From Sphagnum compactum (Eukaryota > Bryophyta > Sphagnopsida > Sphagnales): a DNA stretch of 64,000 bases. Numbering within the stretch: position 1 is the first letter of the stretch; each line of letters begins with the position of its first letter. The DNA lies in the NCBI GenBank assembly GCA_965153455.1, contig OZ234504.1, positions 8,060,001 to 8,124,000 on the forward strand, in the 5' to 3' direction. A program made the translations under genes and the position numbers. Of the stretch, positions 13,164 through 25,399 are shown piece by piece. The notes under the pieces were generated by a model. It was not told the DNA's origin. It made no database searches and worked only from the letters and a program-made list of their open reading frames with translations.

Positions 13164-13263
13164 GAGGTTCCTGTAGTTGTGGGTTCTCCTAAGATTGGGG
13201 AACACCGTCAGGCTCGTGCCTGGCTGGCCCTCCCTCAAGAGAACCCACTCAGAAAGGAACCTC
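13164..13263. repeat. Inverted repeat next to LTR-like copy 2
   Basis: GAGGTTCCT (13164-13172) and GGGTTCTC (13181-13188) are mirrored by GAGAACCC (13239-13246) and AGGAACCTC (13255-13263), giving a two-part stem around a 50-nt loop. A (CCCT)n pyrimidine tract follows at 13266-13295. It may be an imperfect hairpin or the edge of a foldback repeat. Confidence 0.7.
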
Positions 13264-13549
13264 GACCCTCCTCCCTCCCTCCCTCCCTCCCTCCCACAAC
13301 TAAGTCCTAACCGCGTGCACTCTTGGTTTGATACACCCGGCATGTCACCGAGTCAGCAACAACAAAAATGTTAGTCGACAATATTGTTCCCTTCTTAATC
13401 ATTTCCGAGCACAGGCACGGAGGAAGAACAGGCCACTGGGTTGTCCCCTCCAGACCTCTTGGATGGTGGGGTGGGGGAAGAGTCCGGGGGGGACGTATAT
13501 GTGTGTGAGTGAGTCTTTATAAGATTAGGACACTTTCAAAAAGTGGGCA

Positions 13550-13637
13550 GTTTTTTCTTAGTTTAAAATGTGATGAACATATTAAAATAAAACATCACAT
13601 TAATATATATTCATCACATTTTAAACTAAGAAAAAAC
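13550..13637. repeat. 88-bp near-perfect hairpin (33-bp arms)
   Basis: Arms 13550-13582 and 13605-13637 are reverse complements with a single mismatch; each contains CTTAGTTTAAAATGTGATGA. The 22-nt loop carries AACATCACATT, echoing the arm. No target duplication is obvious. It could be a small foldback element or the source of a hairpin RNA. Confidence 0.85.
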
Positions 13638-14193
13638 TTTTGTGTACTTTTGTGGTAGACTATATTTCTCTCTTCCTCTTCTCAATTACACTAAAGTCAA
13701 GCTTACATTGCAAGATGAAGGTAGTTGAGAAATTTACCCCGAGAGGGTAGCTTTCTCCCTTCTTTGGTTCTCGCAGGATGCACATCTTTTGGCCTTTCTT
13801 TGGCCTTCCCTTTGGTCTTCCGTGCGATGGTTCCATCCATGGATTTTTATTGGATTTTTTGTCATTACAGAATTCAGAAATTTTGTTGTAGGTTACTCTT
13901 GCTTGCTCTAAGTTGGGGGAGGGAGGTGGCTTGGGTGGGGGGGGGGGAGGCGCTGAGAGTGAACCAATTTTTTCAGTCATTGTTTTTACTACATACCTAC
14001 TAGCATCCCATTAGCCTTAACCCCTACACACTAACCATCTAGTAGTTATTTATTATCTAACCTACTAACCTACAAAGAGATATTTTTAGAGGATAGGTTA
14101 CCAAGGTGAATTCCAATGTCAACTTTGTTGGGTTTCATCCAAAAGTGAGTCATAATGGGCTTCCAATGGATGGTGCACTATTGACTCTCCCTT

Positions 14194-14244
14194 CTCTAGA
14201 TCCAGTCGCCCTAACCGTGTTGGTTACGGTGATTGGATCTAGAG
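14194..14244. repeat. 51-bp hairpin (23-bp arms)
   Basis: The left arm CTCTAGATCCAGTCGCC... (14194-14216) pairs with the right arm ending GGATCTAGAG (14222-14244), 20 of 23 positions matching, with a 5-nt loop GTGTT. Confidence 0.8.
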
Positions 14245-14799
14245 TTGTTCACAAGTATTTTAGTCTAACCCTTCCTTGGTCAACAGACCAAAGAATACAT
14301 ACCTTATCTATAAGGTAGGTTTGGCACTATTTCGCCTCAAAATATAATAAAGTGGGGCCAGTTAGGTTTGACATATACCCTAAATTTTATTAGGGTTAGC
14401 CATTCAAGACTTGAGTTTCTTTTTTGTCATTTGGCAATGTTGGGGAGACCTAGCTTGGGTGAACAACAAGAGGAACAAAGTTGTCACAAAAAGCTCACTC
14501 ACAACTTACAAGGAGGTATCATTGTATCACAAGATTATCACCCTTGAGTTTTTGTAATTTGCACATAATATTCAAGACCTTCAACTCTCGGTTTCCAAGG
14601 TCATTCTTTTAAAAAAGACCGAATAATTTCTTTGACAACCTTCAATACGACCAATAGGTATATGAGTCTTTTAAAATAAAATGGGTGTACAAAAACATTA
14701 TCACTCTTGAGTTTTTCTATAAGTTAGGCACACTTTCCCTTCAAATTATTCAAAAAACTATGTTATTTCCATGAAGAAAGCAAACTATTTGGATTATTT

Positions 14800-14859
14800 A
14801 TTGAAACTCAGCTTTCCATGTAAATTCCAAATTATTTGCATGGAGAGCTGAGTTTCAAT
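14800..14859. repeat. 60-bp hairpin (21-bp arms)
   Basis: TTGAAACTCAGCTTTCCATG (14801-14820) and CATGGAGAGCTGAGTTTCAA (14839-14858) are reverse complements except one position; one more A-T pair extends the stem. The loop is 18 nt. Confidence 0.85.
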
Positions 14860-17800
14860 TGAATCTGGGTCAATGAATATGTCTAAAGCACTCCCCTTCA
14901 GTATGCTCCACATAAAGACATTATGTGGTGTACTAGCAATACCATTACTGTGTTCCAATTCCAAGGTGATGAAATAGTTTCTGCACAGGAGCAATCAAAG
15001 GCAGTAACATTTTTTAAGGTGGTAAATAAGCTATGGGTCCTCGATGCAGGTAGTACAAAAGCATTGCATGCTTCTTTTTTTCATTGTCTGCGCTTGGCCC
15101 AATCTATCTTTTTCTCAAAGAAGATGGATGATGTACAGACACAGTTTGGGTCCTTTTTTTTGTGCATGTTCTGGGCTGGCAATGGGCACTATGTACCCAT
15201 TACAAAGCTCATATCGTGCATAATAAGATCCAAAAGTGGATCTGGGCAACACCAACATGTGTCTGGGCACCACCAAACACATCTTGGACATGCAAATGGA
15301 CAATTAGAAAGAAATAGAAGCAGGCAAGCATTGTGCTGCTTACCCATTAGCTTATTTGATGTCTTCCGAAATGTTAATGCCTTTCCTTTCACACATTACA
15401 GCAGATCCACATAGAGGGTTGCAAACCTCTTGATCAAGTATCCTGTAACCTGACATAGAACCAAGACCTGAACTTGCTAACATGGGTGTCTAATATCTAT
15501 CACACTTAAAATACTGTGCACATTATTTTCCCCACCCTCACCAATGAACATGAAATATAATTGATAAGAGTACATTGATGATCAATTGAATGTCATCACA
15601 TGGGTGAATCCTTGCGATTAATAACCAAACTCAATTGTGTTTCTTTATTAATCCTCTTGGAGAGCATTATACATATCATGTGTATATTTCCAGGTTCACT
15701 TTTTAAAAAGCCTAACCTTCATTCAAATTATAGTCTACATTGGGAAGTATTGATGGAGCTGCTCGTAGAGATTCTAATGAATGTTGCACTTTTGCAAGGA
15801 AAACAAATGGGTCCAGTGTTAATTATTGTGTAAGGGTGGGTTGTTGTGATGGTCTAAAGGGCGCGATGATTTCCAAGCTTTTTGACACTTCCTCTAGGGG
15901 TGAGGAAGGAGGAAGCATTCAAAGAAAGTACACACAGGTTGCCAGAAGAAGTACATCAGGCTCTGTTGACTCTCTAGTAGAGACTTATTGGGTTGGTGCA
16001 AAGTTTTGCAAATATAGAATTGGTCATGGTATGGGTGCGGTTTAAGTTGGTGCAAAATCCAATCTATTTTGTACCGTCATACAAGGAGGTGAGAATACAT
16101 GGATCTGTTCATGAGAAGCCTCTTCTCTGGAGTTTCTTCTCAATGGCAGATCCTGTTGAGAAGGTAACAAAGTGCCTTGATAAGCTGCAAATCTACATGC
16201 TAGATATGATTGGTCTAGGTGGGTTGCTATTAGTAGTCTCCTTATTTGCAGTTTCAATTTTAGTTTTATGGGTGGGGTTGAAAAAAATAAACAACTAAAT
16301 TTGGATGTGAGAAATATTTTTGCAGGGTCACATACTCAGCACCGCTGGAATAATGCTCTAAGAGAGTGAACCCCATTGGGTAAAACCAAAATGTTTTTGT
16401 CTAGTAATGCTATGTTAAATGTGTCATGTTCCTTTTGTAGAGAATTCAGGGATTTATTTTTGTGGAAAATAAGAAAATTTTATCATTGTAATTCAAAATT
16501 TCTCAAGTGCCACATCTTTCACACTTGCCTTCCATATCCAAATTCCTTAAGGTCGCCAACCTTGATCAAGAACCAATTGGTGTTGGAGTGCCCCTCTCAG
16601 GTCTTAGAGCAATATTGGACAAGAATATAAATTGCCAAGGGTTTAAGAAATTGCAACAAAATTTTGAGACTAACTTGAGTTAAATAATAACAATTTTAGG
16701 ACTATGGTAATCTAGAAGTTACCAGATTTGGCTTAGTTGGGGATATATTCCTTGTCATGGGCTATCACAAGTCTCTTGACTAACAAATGTTGGTAGGTTG
16801 TTGATTTTAGGAAAGTTTAGGTCCAAGGTCTAAATCAAATTCTAAAATATTTAGACCAAAGGGTCAATGTTTTGCTAAAACCACCAGTGGATCAGACCAA
16901 GCAATTGGTTTATTTTAAGAAAAAGAATTAGAACCTAAACCAAGGGTGCTTTCTTCTTTGAAACATGTTAAGTTCCCTTGGTAGTAAGTACAACTTTTAA
17001 ATTTTTTAAAAAAAAACCTAACCTTACTGTTCATGTAAGTAGTTAGTTTTAATTAGCCATACATAATTAATATTACTTCATCTCTATCTTAGATTAGTTG
17101 AACAAATTAATACTACACCAAACATATATATACATGTGCGCGCTTAGTTGTGTGCAATGGAGATGAAGTTGGGCACCCACCAGCACACCATCCACCGGAT
17201 GCCCATTACTATTCAGTTGTGAATGAACCTCAAGTGAGTTAATAGTTGGTTTCACCTTGGTGACAAATTCTGTAAGAAATAGGTCTCATATATAAGTAAG
17301 TAGGAAAATAGGTAACTACTAGGTAAGTGGACATTTTATACATATGTAAGGGCTGTTTTTACTACCTATTAACAATAATAGAAGGTAGGTAGTGAGTTCT
17401 CAGAAGGTAGGTAGGAAAAAAAAAGCAACTGAGCTAACCACCATGGTTAGCTAGACAAGTGGAACCCAATAGAAAATTGTTTCCTAACCACTTATCATTC
17501 ATCCTTCATGGTGCACTGGTGGGTGCTGATTCACCTTGGCCAAGTTGGACCTGATCTTTAAATGACACCAAGCTCTAATTTTGTTAAGAAAAAATCAGAA
17601 CTAAGGGCTAAAACATGGCAAATTATGCCACTAAGGGATACTTTCTGTTTTTAAAGAAGTATTCATAAATTTATCTTTAAAATATTGAATTTATAAATAT
17701 ATTTATTTCAATGATCCATGAGAGGGAGTTCTTTGATCGTCTTCATTGTGTGATATTGAAGAATCACATGTTTTAACATGCATTTAAAAAAAATGTGTGT

Positions 17801-18780
17801 AGAAAACTACTTGTCACAATTCTACAAAATAAGGTTTCAAGTATGTGAAAGGAAGACTTTAATTAATTAAAAATATATTTTCAAGTTGATGAAGCATCAC
17901 AATTTATTAATATACATTCAACTTTTTCATATTATAGTCATAATTTCTCAAAATTCTAATCTAAAAATACACTTGAAAATTTAAAAATTTAAACAATATA
18001 GAACATACTCTTCATCCATTTAAAAAAAAATAATCACTCTTTGTGTGTAGCTTCCCACAAAACCCAATGGAGGACCCCAGGGTCTCCAACTTTCTTATTC
18101 AAAAAGGAGGCCCTAAAAGACTTGAAGTCATCAACAATGTTAGAAGGAAACAAAAGTAAATTCACAATATGTAATCACATGCAGATTCATGCAGAGTCAT
18201 GGAATTTTAGTACTGCTTCCAACTAGTTCAACCACACTGATCTAGTTTGGAACTACTGAGTCCTTTGAAGCAATTCCAATGTCACTCAAAAAGAAAAGAT
18301 CTCAAATCATACACAAACTCTAAAACAAAAACTATGTTTCAAGCTTCCGAGGTCTGCTGCATCCAACTAATCCCAACAATGTCAATGCAATTTTGAGAAA
18401 TACAAGCTTGGGGGGTGGGGTTGGACTCTCACTTGTATCACATCTGGCTCTTTGCTCTCCTCCCAACCCAATTTATATATATGTTGGGGCTTCAAATGCA
18501 CTTTGAAAGTCATCTTTATGGTCCACCTTTCTCTCAACAAGGTTTTTACCAGAATTGATTGGAATTAGAATTCCCCTGACCTCAAGCAACACTCACACGC
18601 CCATTTGCTTTCAGCCATAGTTGTGCCACTGATGCCACAACCCCACATGCTTTGCAAATTTCTAGTGTACATAACCCTTATCATTGGCCTAGTTTGTCAT
18701 CCCTCCCCAGCCATGTGCTTCTTTTCTTCTTATGACAGAGTTCATAGTAGTGGTGATGAGATCCTACGCAGTTGAAATTC
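14860..18780. other. Intergenic DNA with unassigned frames
   Basis: A 163-codon plus-strand frame at 14923-15414 begins just after the hairpin, and further frames lie at 15740-16045 and 15993-16298. The last ends in a 22-residue hydrophobic stretch (about 16205-16275). None matches a family I know, so I do not call a gene, although a decayed one is possible. A TAGGTAGG-like word recurs at 17290-17420. Confidence 0.4.
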
Positions 18781-18805
18781 TAGGTTAATGACTCTACCCT
18801 ACCCT

Positions 18806-18834
18806 ACACACACACACACACACACACACACACT
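18806..18834. repeat. (CA)n microsatellite
   Basis: About thirteen CA units at the left edge of the less AT-rich 18.8-25.4 kb segment. Confidence 0.9.
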
Positions 18835-18839
18835 TCTCA

Positions 18840-21591
18840 CAACGAACTATTTTTTGTTGCAACGCACTGAGGTAATCACCTACTCTGCCTGCCTTCCTCA
18901 AGAGCATCAACGGTACTCATCTCTGTCCTGCCGATCCTTGCGCGCCTTCTTCAACCATGCATCCTTGCTCCTCATTCAATTTCCAGCCACATCACGACCA
19001 TTCCACCAATTGGTAGCGGCAACTCTCCACACAAACAAAACAAACAACCACGACAGATGCCAGACCTCATCCTTTTGCTGAAATGCCTCCTTTCCCCCAT
19101 CTTCTAAAACTTCCAAAATGGAGAAAGCGACAGATATTCCAGCGGGCTCCAGCCATTCAGCCAAAAGCTGATCTGATCGTCCCAAAACCCTAAAAATTAG
19201 GGTTTTTGTCCACACCACACTTCACAAAGTAGGCACATCCCTTTTTCCACAGTTTCAGGTCACACATCATATGACCTTCGGAAGTTTGGAGATCAAGCAT
19301 CATTCATGTTAGTAGTTAGTACCCATATTAGAGAGGTGAGAATCCAATTTATGATGCCAATTGGCATTCCACCAGGTTGCAATGATGTGATCAGCCCACT
19401 TTCTTCATATTCTATGATGATATCATATTTATTAACAAACCTGAAAAATAAGAGAGAAAGGGGGGACATATATGTAACCTATTGTGATTGCAATAAAATG
19501 GGTTGTAATTTACAATTCTATTTTGGAGTGAAAGAAAGTTCCAAGTAGTGCAAAGAAGTCTTCACTTTGAGATGTCTGAGATGTGGTACATACACCTTTG
19601 GGTAGAAGCATACACCATTGTTTTCTGGGAAATTCCCACAGTAGTTAGTATTGGGCAGAGGCTAGATTGAGGTTCTATGAGGGTACATGCATATGCTATT
19701 GATGTGGAGCATATGAGTACAGACAGATGCTTCAGATTCACCTATCACCATAAATTCGAATTCAGCTGATCAGCCAAGCATTCTTCACAACTTGTGCAGT
19801 CAAACATATCATTGCACAATTGAGAAAGCTACTGACTTCTACGTCAGCAAGCTAACTGTGACAACAATCACATTCATTTCCTTCTGCAACTGGTGATCAC
19901 AACACTGCCAAATCTTCTCTTCCTGGCATATGGATGGATTCTCCTCCCTTTACTGTTGTATCACAAGCAATCGTGTGTTTTATGGCTTAGTTTGGTTCTC
20001 TGTTGTGTAGAAGTAACGAATTGACAACCCTTGGACTTGCATATGTACTGTTGTATGCGATTGTCAAGAATCTTAGAACCAACAAGAGTGGAAGTGGAAA
20101 CCAACAAATTTGAATGCAGCAGCCTATCCTTCAGCAAAGGGAAAGAAGTGGGTGAAGAGAGAGAGAAGGTGATTTTGCAACAAAGTTCAAGCAAGCATTT
20201 TGGATCCATATCCAATTTGCATCTGGTTCCAGTAGCCCTTTTCTTTGGTTCAAGTACAACTTGTTTGGATAAAGAGATCTGAAGGAGGTAAATTTTGGAT
20301 CAATGGATCTTGGAATGTGGGACAAGGAAGATTTGATAGCTTGCCATCTTCCATGCAGGTCTCTGGGAGCTTGAAATGGGAATGTATGACAAAGGCATGT
20401 TTAGTGGACTATGGAGGGAATCATGCTGAGTCTTTCTATTGTTGTTGATCTTGTGACAGAAACTCAGCACGTTAATTAATGTATGACATTGACCTCCACC
20501 CACAGGCAGGGGCTCATAAAGGTTAGTAGGAATGTTATGGTAGTTGGCAACTGCATACATGTTGCTTCTTGCTGCTGAAAGTTACTGAAATTGCAGTTGA
20601 CTGTTACTATTGTTTTATGTCAATGGGATGTTATGGTACCTATTCATCAACTCACATGTTTTTTTTGCAGTTGAAGGTTGCTGAATATGTGTAGGATTGT
20701 CACTGTTATTCAAGCAGCTCATGTCTTTTTTTGTTTAAAGGTTGGGTCTTCTTTTTCTTTCTCTTTGTTATTCACTGATATGTTGGATCTGAAATCCCCC
20801 CCCCCCTCCCTTTTTTTTTTCTTTGGTCACCTTTCAATTCCTGAGCTTGACTTGAGGAGTTCATGGTGGAAAATAATGGAGTTGAAAATACCACACACCC
20901 TGCTTGGGAAGAGGATGCATCATGTATGAGCACTTCTCCAATTTCAGACAGATTCCTCCTCTTGTCACAGAATCTGTAAGTCTTTTTTGTGTTAGTACCT
21001 GGGGGGTAGCCTCAAGCACCTGTGTATGGTTTCAAGAAGAAAGTGAAATGTAACACAAAAGCTGACTGGAACTATATCCATGTTGTTCATGGGATGTTGA
21101 CGAGACTCGGAGAAAGTGTAAAAGATCAGGATAGTAATTTGAGCCATAGACATTTGGGTGGGTATTGTCACCCAGAGCAGATAGAGTGAAATGGGTGTAA
21201 AAGTTGTATCCAGTGAAATAAAGAACTTCCATCGAATCTATCATAGTCATAACTCAAGAAGTGCACTCTCTCGTTTGCTCTTCCTTTGGGCATACATGGC
21301 CAATTATGCAGTAGACATACACTAATTTTAGTCTTCTACACTCTGGCCCTTGACTCCATCATAAATCTACTATGATCTTGGGGGTAGTAGGAGAAAGATC
21401 ACTGAAATCAGGTTCATAACTTGATCAATCCAAACTTGAACTCTAAAGTGGTGGGGAAAATAACTCTGAGCTAACAGTGCTGAGGTATTTCTGTTCACCT
21501 ATTTCTGGCCTATTTAGAACTTTTGTGTTTTGTTCACATGACTGCTTGCCTGTGTCAGGTTGTCAACTGACCTGGGTCTTTGGTGTCTTAC
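18840..21591. other. Moderately AT-rich segment left of the lipocalin relic
   Basis: The composition is closer to genic DNA than the flanks, but no exon could be assigned. The second exon expected for the TIL pseudogene was looked for on the minus strand and not found. A C-run followed by a T-run lies at about 20797-20820. Confidence 0.45.
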
Positions 21592-21930
21592 CCACAGATA
21601 CTTTCAAGAGGGTTTTCCAATGAGAGCCCACTGATAGTCCTCATCAAGAGCCAAAACCTAGTAATCTCCAGTCACAGGAATCAGAGGCAAGAAAGGGGAA
21701 ACATAGAATCTGACTTTGAACTTTGCAGCTGCACTGGAGGGATCTGCTTTCCATGCTGTGCCATGAATGTAGCTCCTCTTCCCCTTCACCCAAGTCTCGT
21801 TCAACACAGTGATAGTTTGTTGATCCAGTTTCAAACCATACATTGCTCGAGTGTTGATGCCATTCTTGGGTTGAAATTGTGATGGCATCAATGCTATCTC
21901 ATACGACCTTCCAAGTTATCACAGATGGAG
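21592..21930 (-). pseudogene. Temperature-induced lipocalin (TIL) first-exon pseudogene
   Basis: Read on the minus strand, this stretch follows plant TIL proteins from the lipocalin GxW block almost to the end of the barrel. Recognisable blocks are GRSYEIA (family GRWYEIA), SQFQPKNGINTRA, VLNETWVKGKRSYIHGTAWK, KADPSS, KVRFYV-PFLPLIPVTGDY and LDEDYQWALIGKPS. Defects are: the conserved Trp of GxW changed to Ser; the Trp after GDY changed to stop TAG (21658-21660); an Arg codon after KPS changed to TGA (21604-21606); and two stops just before the GxW block (about 21913-21918). Similarity ends at YLW followed by GTAAGA, which looks like a former splice donor and suggests a genomic duplicate, not a processed copy. 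I saw no second exon downstream. TIL proteins bind small lipids at membranes and act in heat and oxidative stress; this copy cannot encode one. Confidence 0.88.
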
Positions 21931-24762
21931 TATTCTCCTAACTCCTTGTTTTAGGCCTCTTTTTCTACATGCATATGGAGGTGGTAGGGTGGCTGTGAGG
22001 TGAAAAACACCATCTTGTTGGTGTGGTCAGATAAACCAAAGCATTCTGGGTAATTGGTTTATATAATTTAGGGCTGATGTCTAAGGTCTGAAGTATTTTG
22101 TCGTTAGGCAACTATCTTGAAGATCTTTGAAAAGCTCTGTCATGCTTGTTATCATGATTGTGCTCCTCACATTTTATTGACTCTAGATTTACTATTTCTG
22201 ATGTCCATTGTGTAATCATCTATTCCCTTGCTGGCTACGGTGCAGACTTGTTTGTCACTGTGCAGATTTATTTCTTTGGTGTAGGGATACTGCACAATGT
22301 CTTCAGTGTACTGCCATATTCATCACCAGCACCAGTACTAGGTACCAGCCATGCAAGCTATGGTGCAATGGCATTAGGGCCTTGGTGGTAAACTTATGCA
22401 GCAAATCAGTCCCTGACAACCATGACGAGGTGTACGGATTTATGTCATTGAGATATGTCACACTTGCAACTGGTAACAAATATTTTCGGGAATTTTGTCT
22501 TTGATAGTCATCATTGATGTAGTCTATAACAGCAGCTTAGTTATTCAGCTAGTTCTGAGGTTCAGCCAACTTCTTGCTACAACTCCTAATTCAGCTCCAG
22601 CAAGGACAATTGAGTGCCTCTCAAAGTCTCTCCCCATTTGTTTTCAGATTCCTGCCTAGTTTTGGTGATCAGTATGAACGGTGACATGTGATTTCTTTTC
22701 CTCAAAGGACACAATGGCAAGACCAAATCCAAATCCCTACACACACAGAGATAGGAACTGTATGGAAGAGGACATGCCTTTAGGTTTAAACTAACCATGG
22801 ATCTTTGAATTAAAACTTATGCCTTGTAACAAACCATCTATAGTTTCTTTGTAACATATTGGGAGGTCAGCAAAGCTAGTTTTGATTGACAGGTCTTCAA
22901 AGCCAATGGGAGCATGAGGAGCATCTTGTACATTCCATGATAACACCATATTTGCCAGATGTGAGATTCTGCATCTTCACTTGATACAAGTTCCCAGTAC
23001 CACTTTTACAGGTACACAACAGAAGTAAGCAAAAGTTTGTGATCTTTCTATCAACAGTTTTGTTCTTCATTCTCATCTTTCCAATAAGGGAATACTTGCT
23101 CAAGCATGATTATGTTCATCAATGCTGTGGGAAGTTTGAACCTACGTTGATAATGTTTTATTATTATAGATGTACGATACTCACTTGGGTACCCAAACAA
23201 ACTTGAAAAATTGGTGGCAGAGTTGGTGCAAAATCTCTACCACTTCTGGTCTCACCAAATCAAGGGAACATGTGCACACATGCACATGATTGTTATGAAA
23301 TTCCATATTAGCCTTGAGGAGTAAGAAGATATGTGAGGACAGAGGCACATCTTGAGTGTGTTTTAGACACAGGCAATTGGCAATTTTCTTGTTGGTTTGT
23401 TTGCTTTCTGCCTGGATACTCCCAAGGAATGTAAACAAGAATGCACTTAATGGTGCTCTTCACGTATCAAGCACTTCCATTCTGGAACATCTGGAATTTG
23501 AAATTGGTACTTATTATAGCTTTTGTAGAAACTAGAACAGTTGGGGGACATGGCTGATGATGGTGGTGGCAGGATATCAGTGGAGTTTTTCCAAAACCTC
23601 CATTGCATTGAGCGTTCTACTACTACTACTATTGAGTTATTGTCATCTGTAATGGCTGCTGCAAAATCAAAGGTTCTTCCACTGTTACAAGAGCAGTTGT
23701 TGCATATACAAAGTTATAAGTGTAACTGCCATCTAGAGGTAGAGAGAATTGCATACATCTCCTGAACTCTTGATGGAAGAGAATAACAAAACAAAAAAGG
23801 AAACCTTCCTGCTGCACCTGGTAAATAACTACATCTTTCTTCTCATGTTCACTGATTGTGTCCAACTAAAGCAAGAAAGCCATCCTAAAGTAAGGATAGT
23901 CTTAGGGTTAAGGTTTGAAGAGTTTCAGACAAGAATCATTTATTCTAGCAAGCTCAATTCCAATCAAGGACTCTTCTTCTCAAGGATGGCCTTAATATTA
24001 GGATTGAAAGAGGTTCAGACAACAATCGTTTGTTGTTGTAAGCACAAGGACTTTTCTTTTCTCTGCATGAGCTTTCCTTTGCAATAAGGTCTACCATAAT
24101 GTTGGGGTGGATGGCGCTTGGAGTTGCAGCAGATCTTATAAGCTCAGGAAGGGCACCTACACCACCACATCATCAGTAAAAACACACAACACTCCCATTC
24201 ATGCTGCAACTAGCAGCTAAACACCCTTGATATTAGCCAGCAAAAACTAGATGAAAAATACATCCCAATGGAGTCCACCACCTTGTCCCTGCATTCAAAC
24301 ATCGCCTTCCCAATCTAAGGGTCACCACCTTCACAAAATCTTAAGATTAACATGTATGAATGTCAACAGAGTTTTTATGTTTTATGAACATGTCTACAAT
24401 GGTGTGCAGGGTCATGATCAGATCATGTGACAAATGCATTCAGAAAGTAAGTGGAGTAATTATAAGTATTTCATTTATTGCTTGCACGAGGCTCAACCTA
24501 TGAGCATTGACAAAACAGAGACAGAATGCACGTACTTAGAAACAGAAAATAATACAAGGAATGTACATGTGTCCTTTGTGTTGAAAAAGAGGCCTGTTGG
24601 GACCTTTGATGATTTTCAGTGTACCACTTTCCCCTGAGCTTTTGTCTACCTGCATTAAGACCATATATGGGATATCAGAGATGTTTATTAGTGCAAGATC
24701 TGCTCAAAACCAGTGATTTGTATTGGGCACAGAAAAGACAGAGAGAGAAGGCTATTACTTAG
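21931..24762. other. Segment between the two gene relics
   Basis: Several frames of 70-110 codons exist on both strands. A minus-strand piece near 22950-23020 reads SGTGNLYQVKMQNLTSGKYG, which looks protein-like, but I cannot place it in a family. No complete gene. Confidence 0.4.
23885..24066. repeat. Diverged ~97-bp tandem duplication
   Basis: Two adjacent blocks share AAGGATRGYCTTA..., a TTAGGRTTGAA-like segment, GTTTCAGACAA or GTTCAGACAACAATC and a CAAGGACTYTTCTT end. Both happen to be open in one plus-strand frame (a 112-residue frame from 23749) that I cannot assign to a family. Confidence 0.55.
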
Positions 24763-25270
24763 CTTCTCAAAGTCACACACTTTCAGCAACCCATCTTGTG
24801 CACAACTTCCAAACACAAAAGCCTTGTCTGGACACCACTGAACAGCCCAATAGCAGCTCTCAACATCAAAGACCCCCTCTTTGTTGAATTGAACCATCTG
24901 TAGAGTACTTGGAACTAAAGAGAAAGACACCAAATTTTTTGGCACCAGTAACCATTTGACTTGTTCTAGCTGGTCCCAGTTACAACACCAAAATCTTATG
25001 CTAAAAGGGAAAGGAGGGAATTCAACTACATAGATATTAGCTTTAGAAACTTCAAGAAGAGCAATTGGACAAAATGTCACAAGACAACAAGGGTACAAAA
25101 AGATTGCAGATCCTAACTGAACACACAAAACAGCAATAGGGTGACGCTCAAACTGCTCAATAGGAGTACCTTAGCTATTGATCACAGAGAGCTTGCGATA
25201 ATCGAAGACCCACGCCAACACATCTACTGACCTGGTTCCAGTCACAATGCTTCTTAGATTGTCCAATAGA
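24763..25270 (-). pseudogene. Fragments of an MSI4/FVE-like WD40 repeat gene
   Basis: Two blocks on the minus strand resemble neighbouring WD repeats of plant MSI4/FVE histone-binding proteins. The upstream block (about 25117-25270) reads IVTG, WVFDYRKL, a stop, then GTPIEQFERHPIAVLCVQ. The downstream block (24763-24842) reads QWCPDKAFVFGSCAQDGLLK and CDFEK. The family has an uninterrupted VLCVQW-PDK-VFGS-A-DGLL sequence, so the roughly 270 bp between the blocks looks like a retained intron whose donor has lost a G (CAG then TTAGG); the acceptor side (TTCAG before TGG) is preserved. The in-frame stop and degraded splice site argue for a relic. The open frame running through both blocks from 25128 to 24688 is intron read-through. 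The rest of the gene was not found nearby. Confidence 0.6.
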
Positions 25271-25399
25271 AAGAAGACAACAAAAACTTCTGCTCATCCT
25301 TAATATACTCTTTCTGTATGTCCACAAATTCAAATTGTTGTAACAACAACTTTCGCCTTAGTGTACAGATCCTCTTCCTCCATAGAAGCTTGTGAATTG

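Noticed and set aside
15738-15800. GSIDGAARRDSNEC text similar to the start of a plant RNase H domain (FDGA-RGNPG)
   Set aside because: The match is too short, and the downstream catalytic Glu and Asp blocks of RNase H are absent.
21032-21250. Candidate second exon of the lipocalin pseudogene
   Set aside because: None of the three minus-strand frames resembles the TIL C-terminal region.
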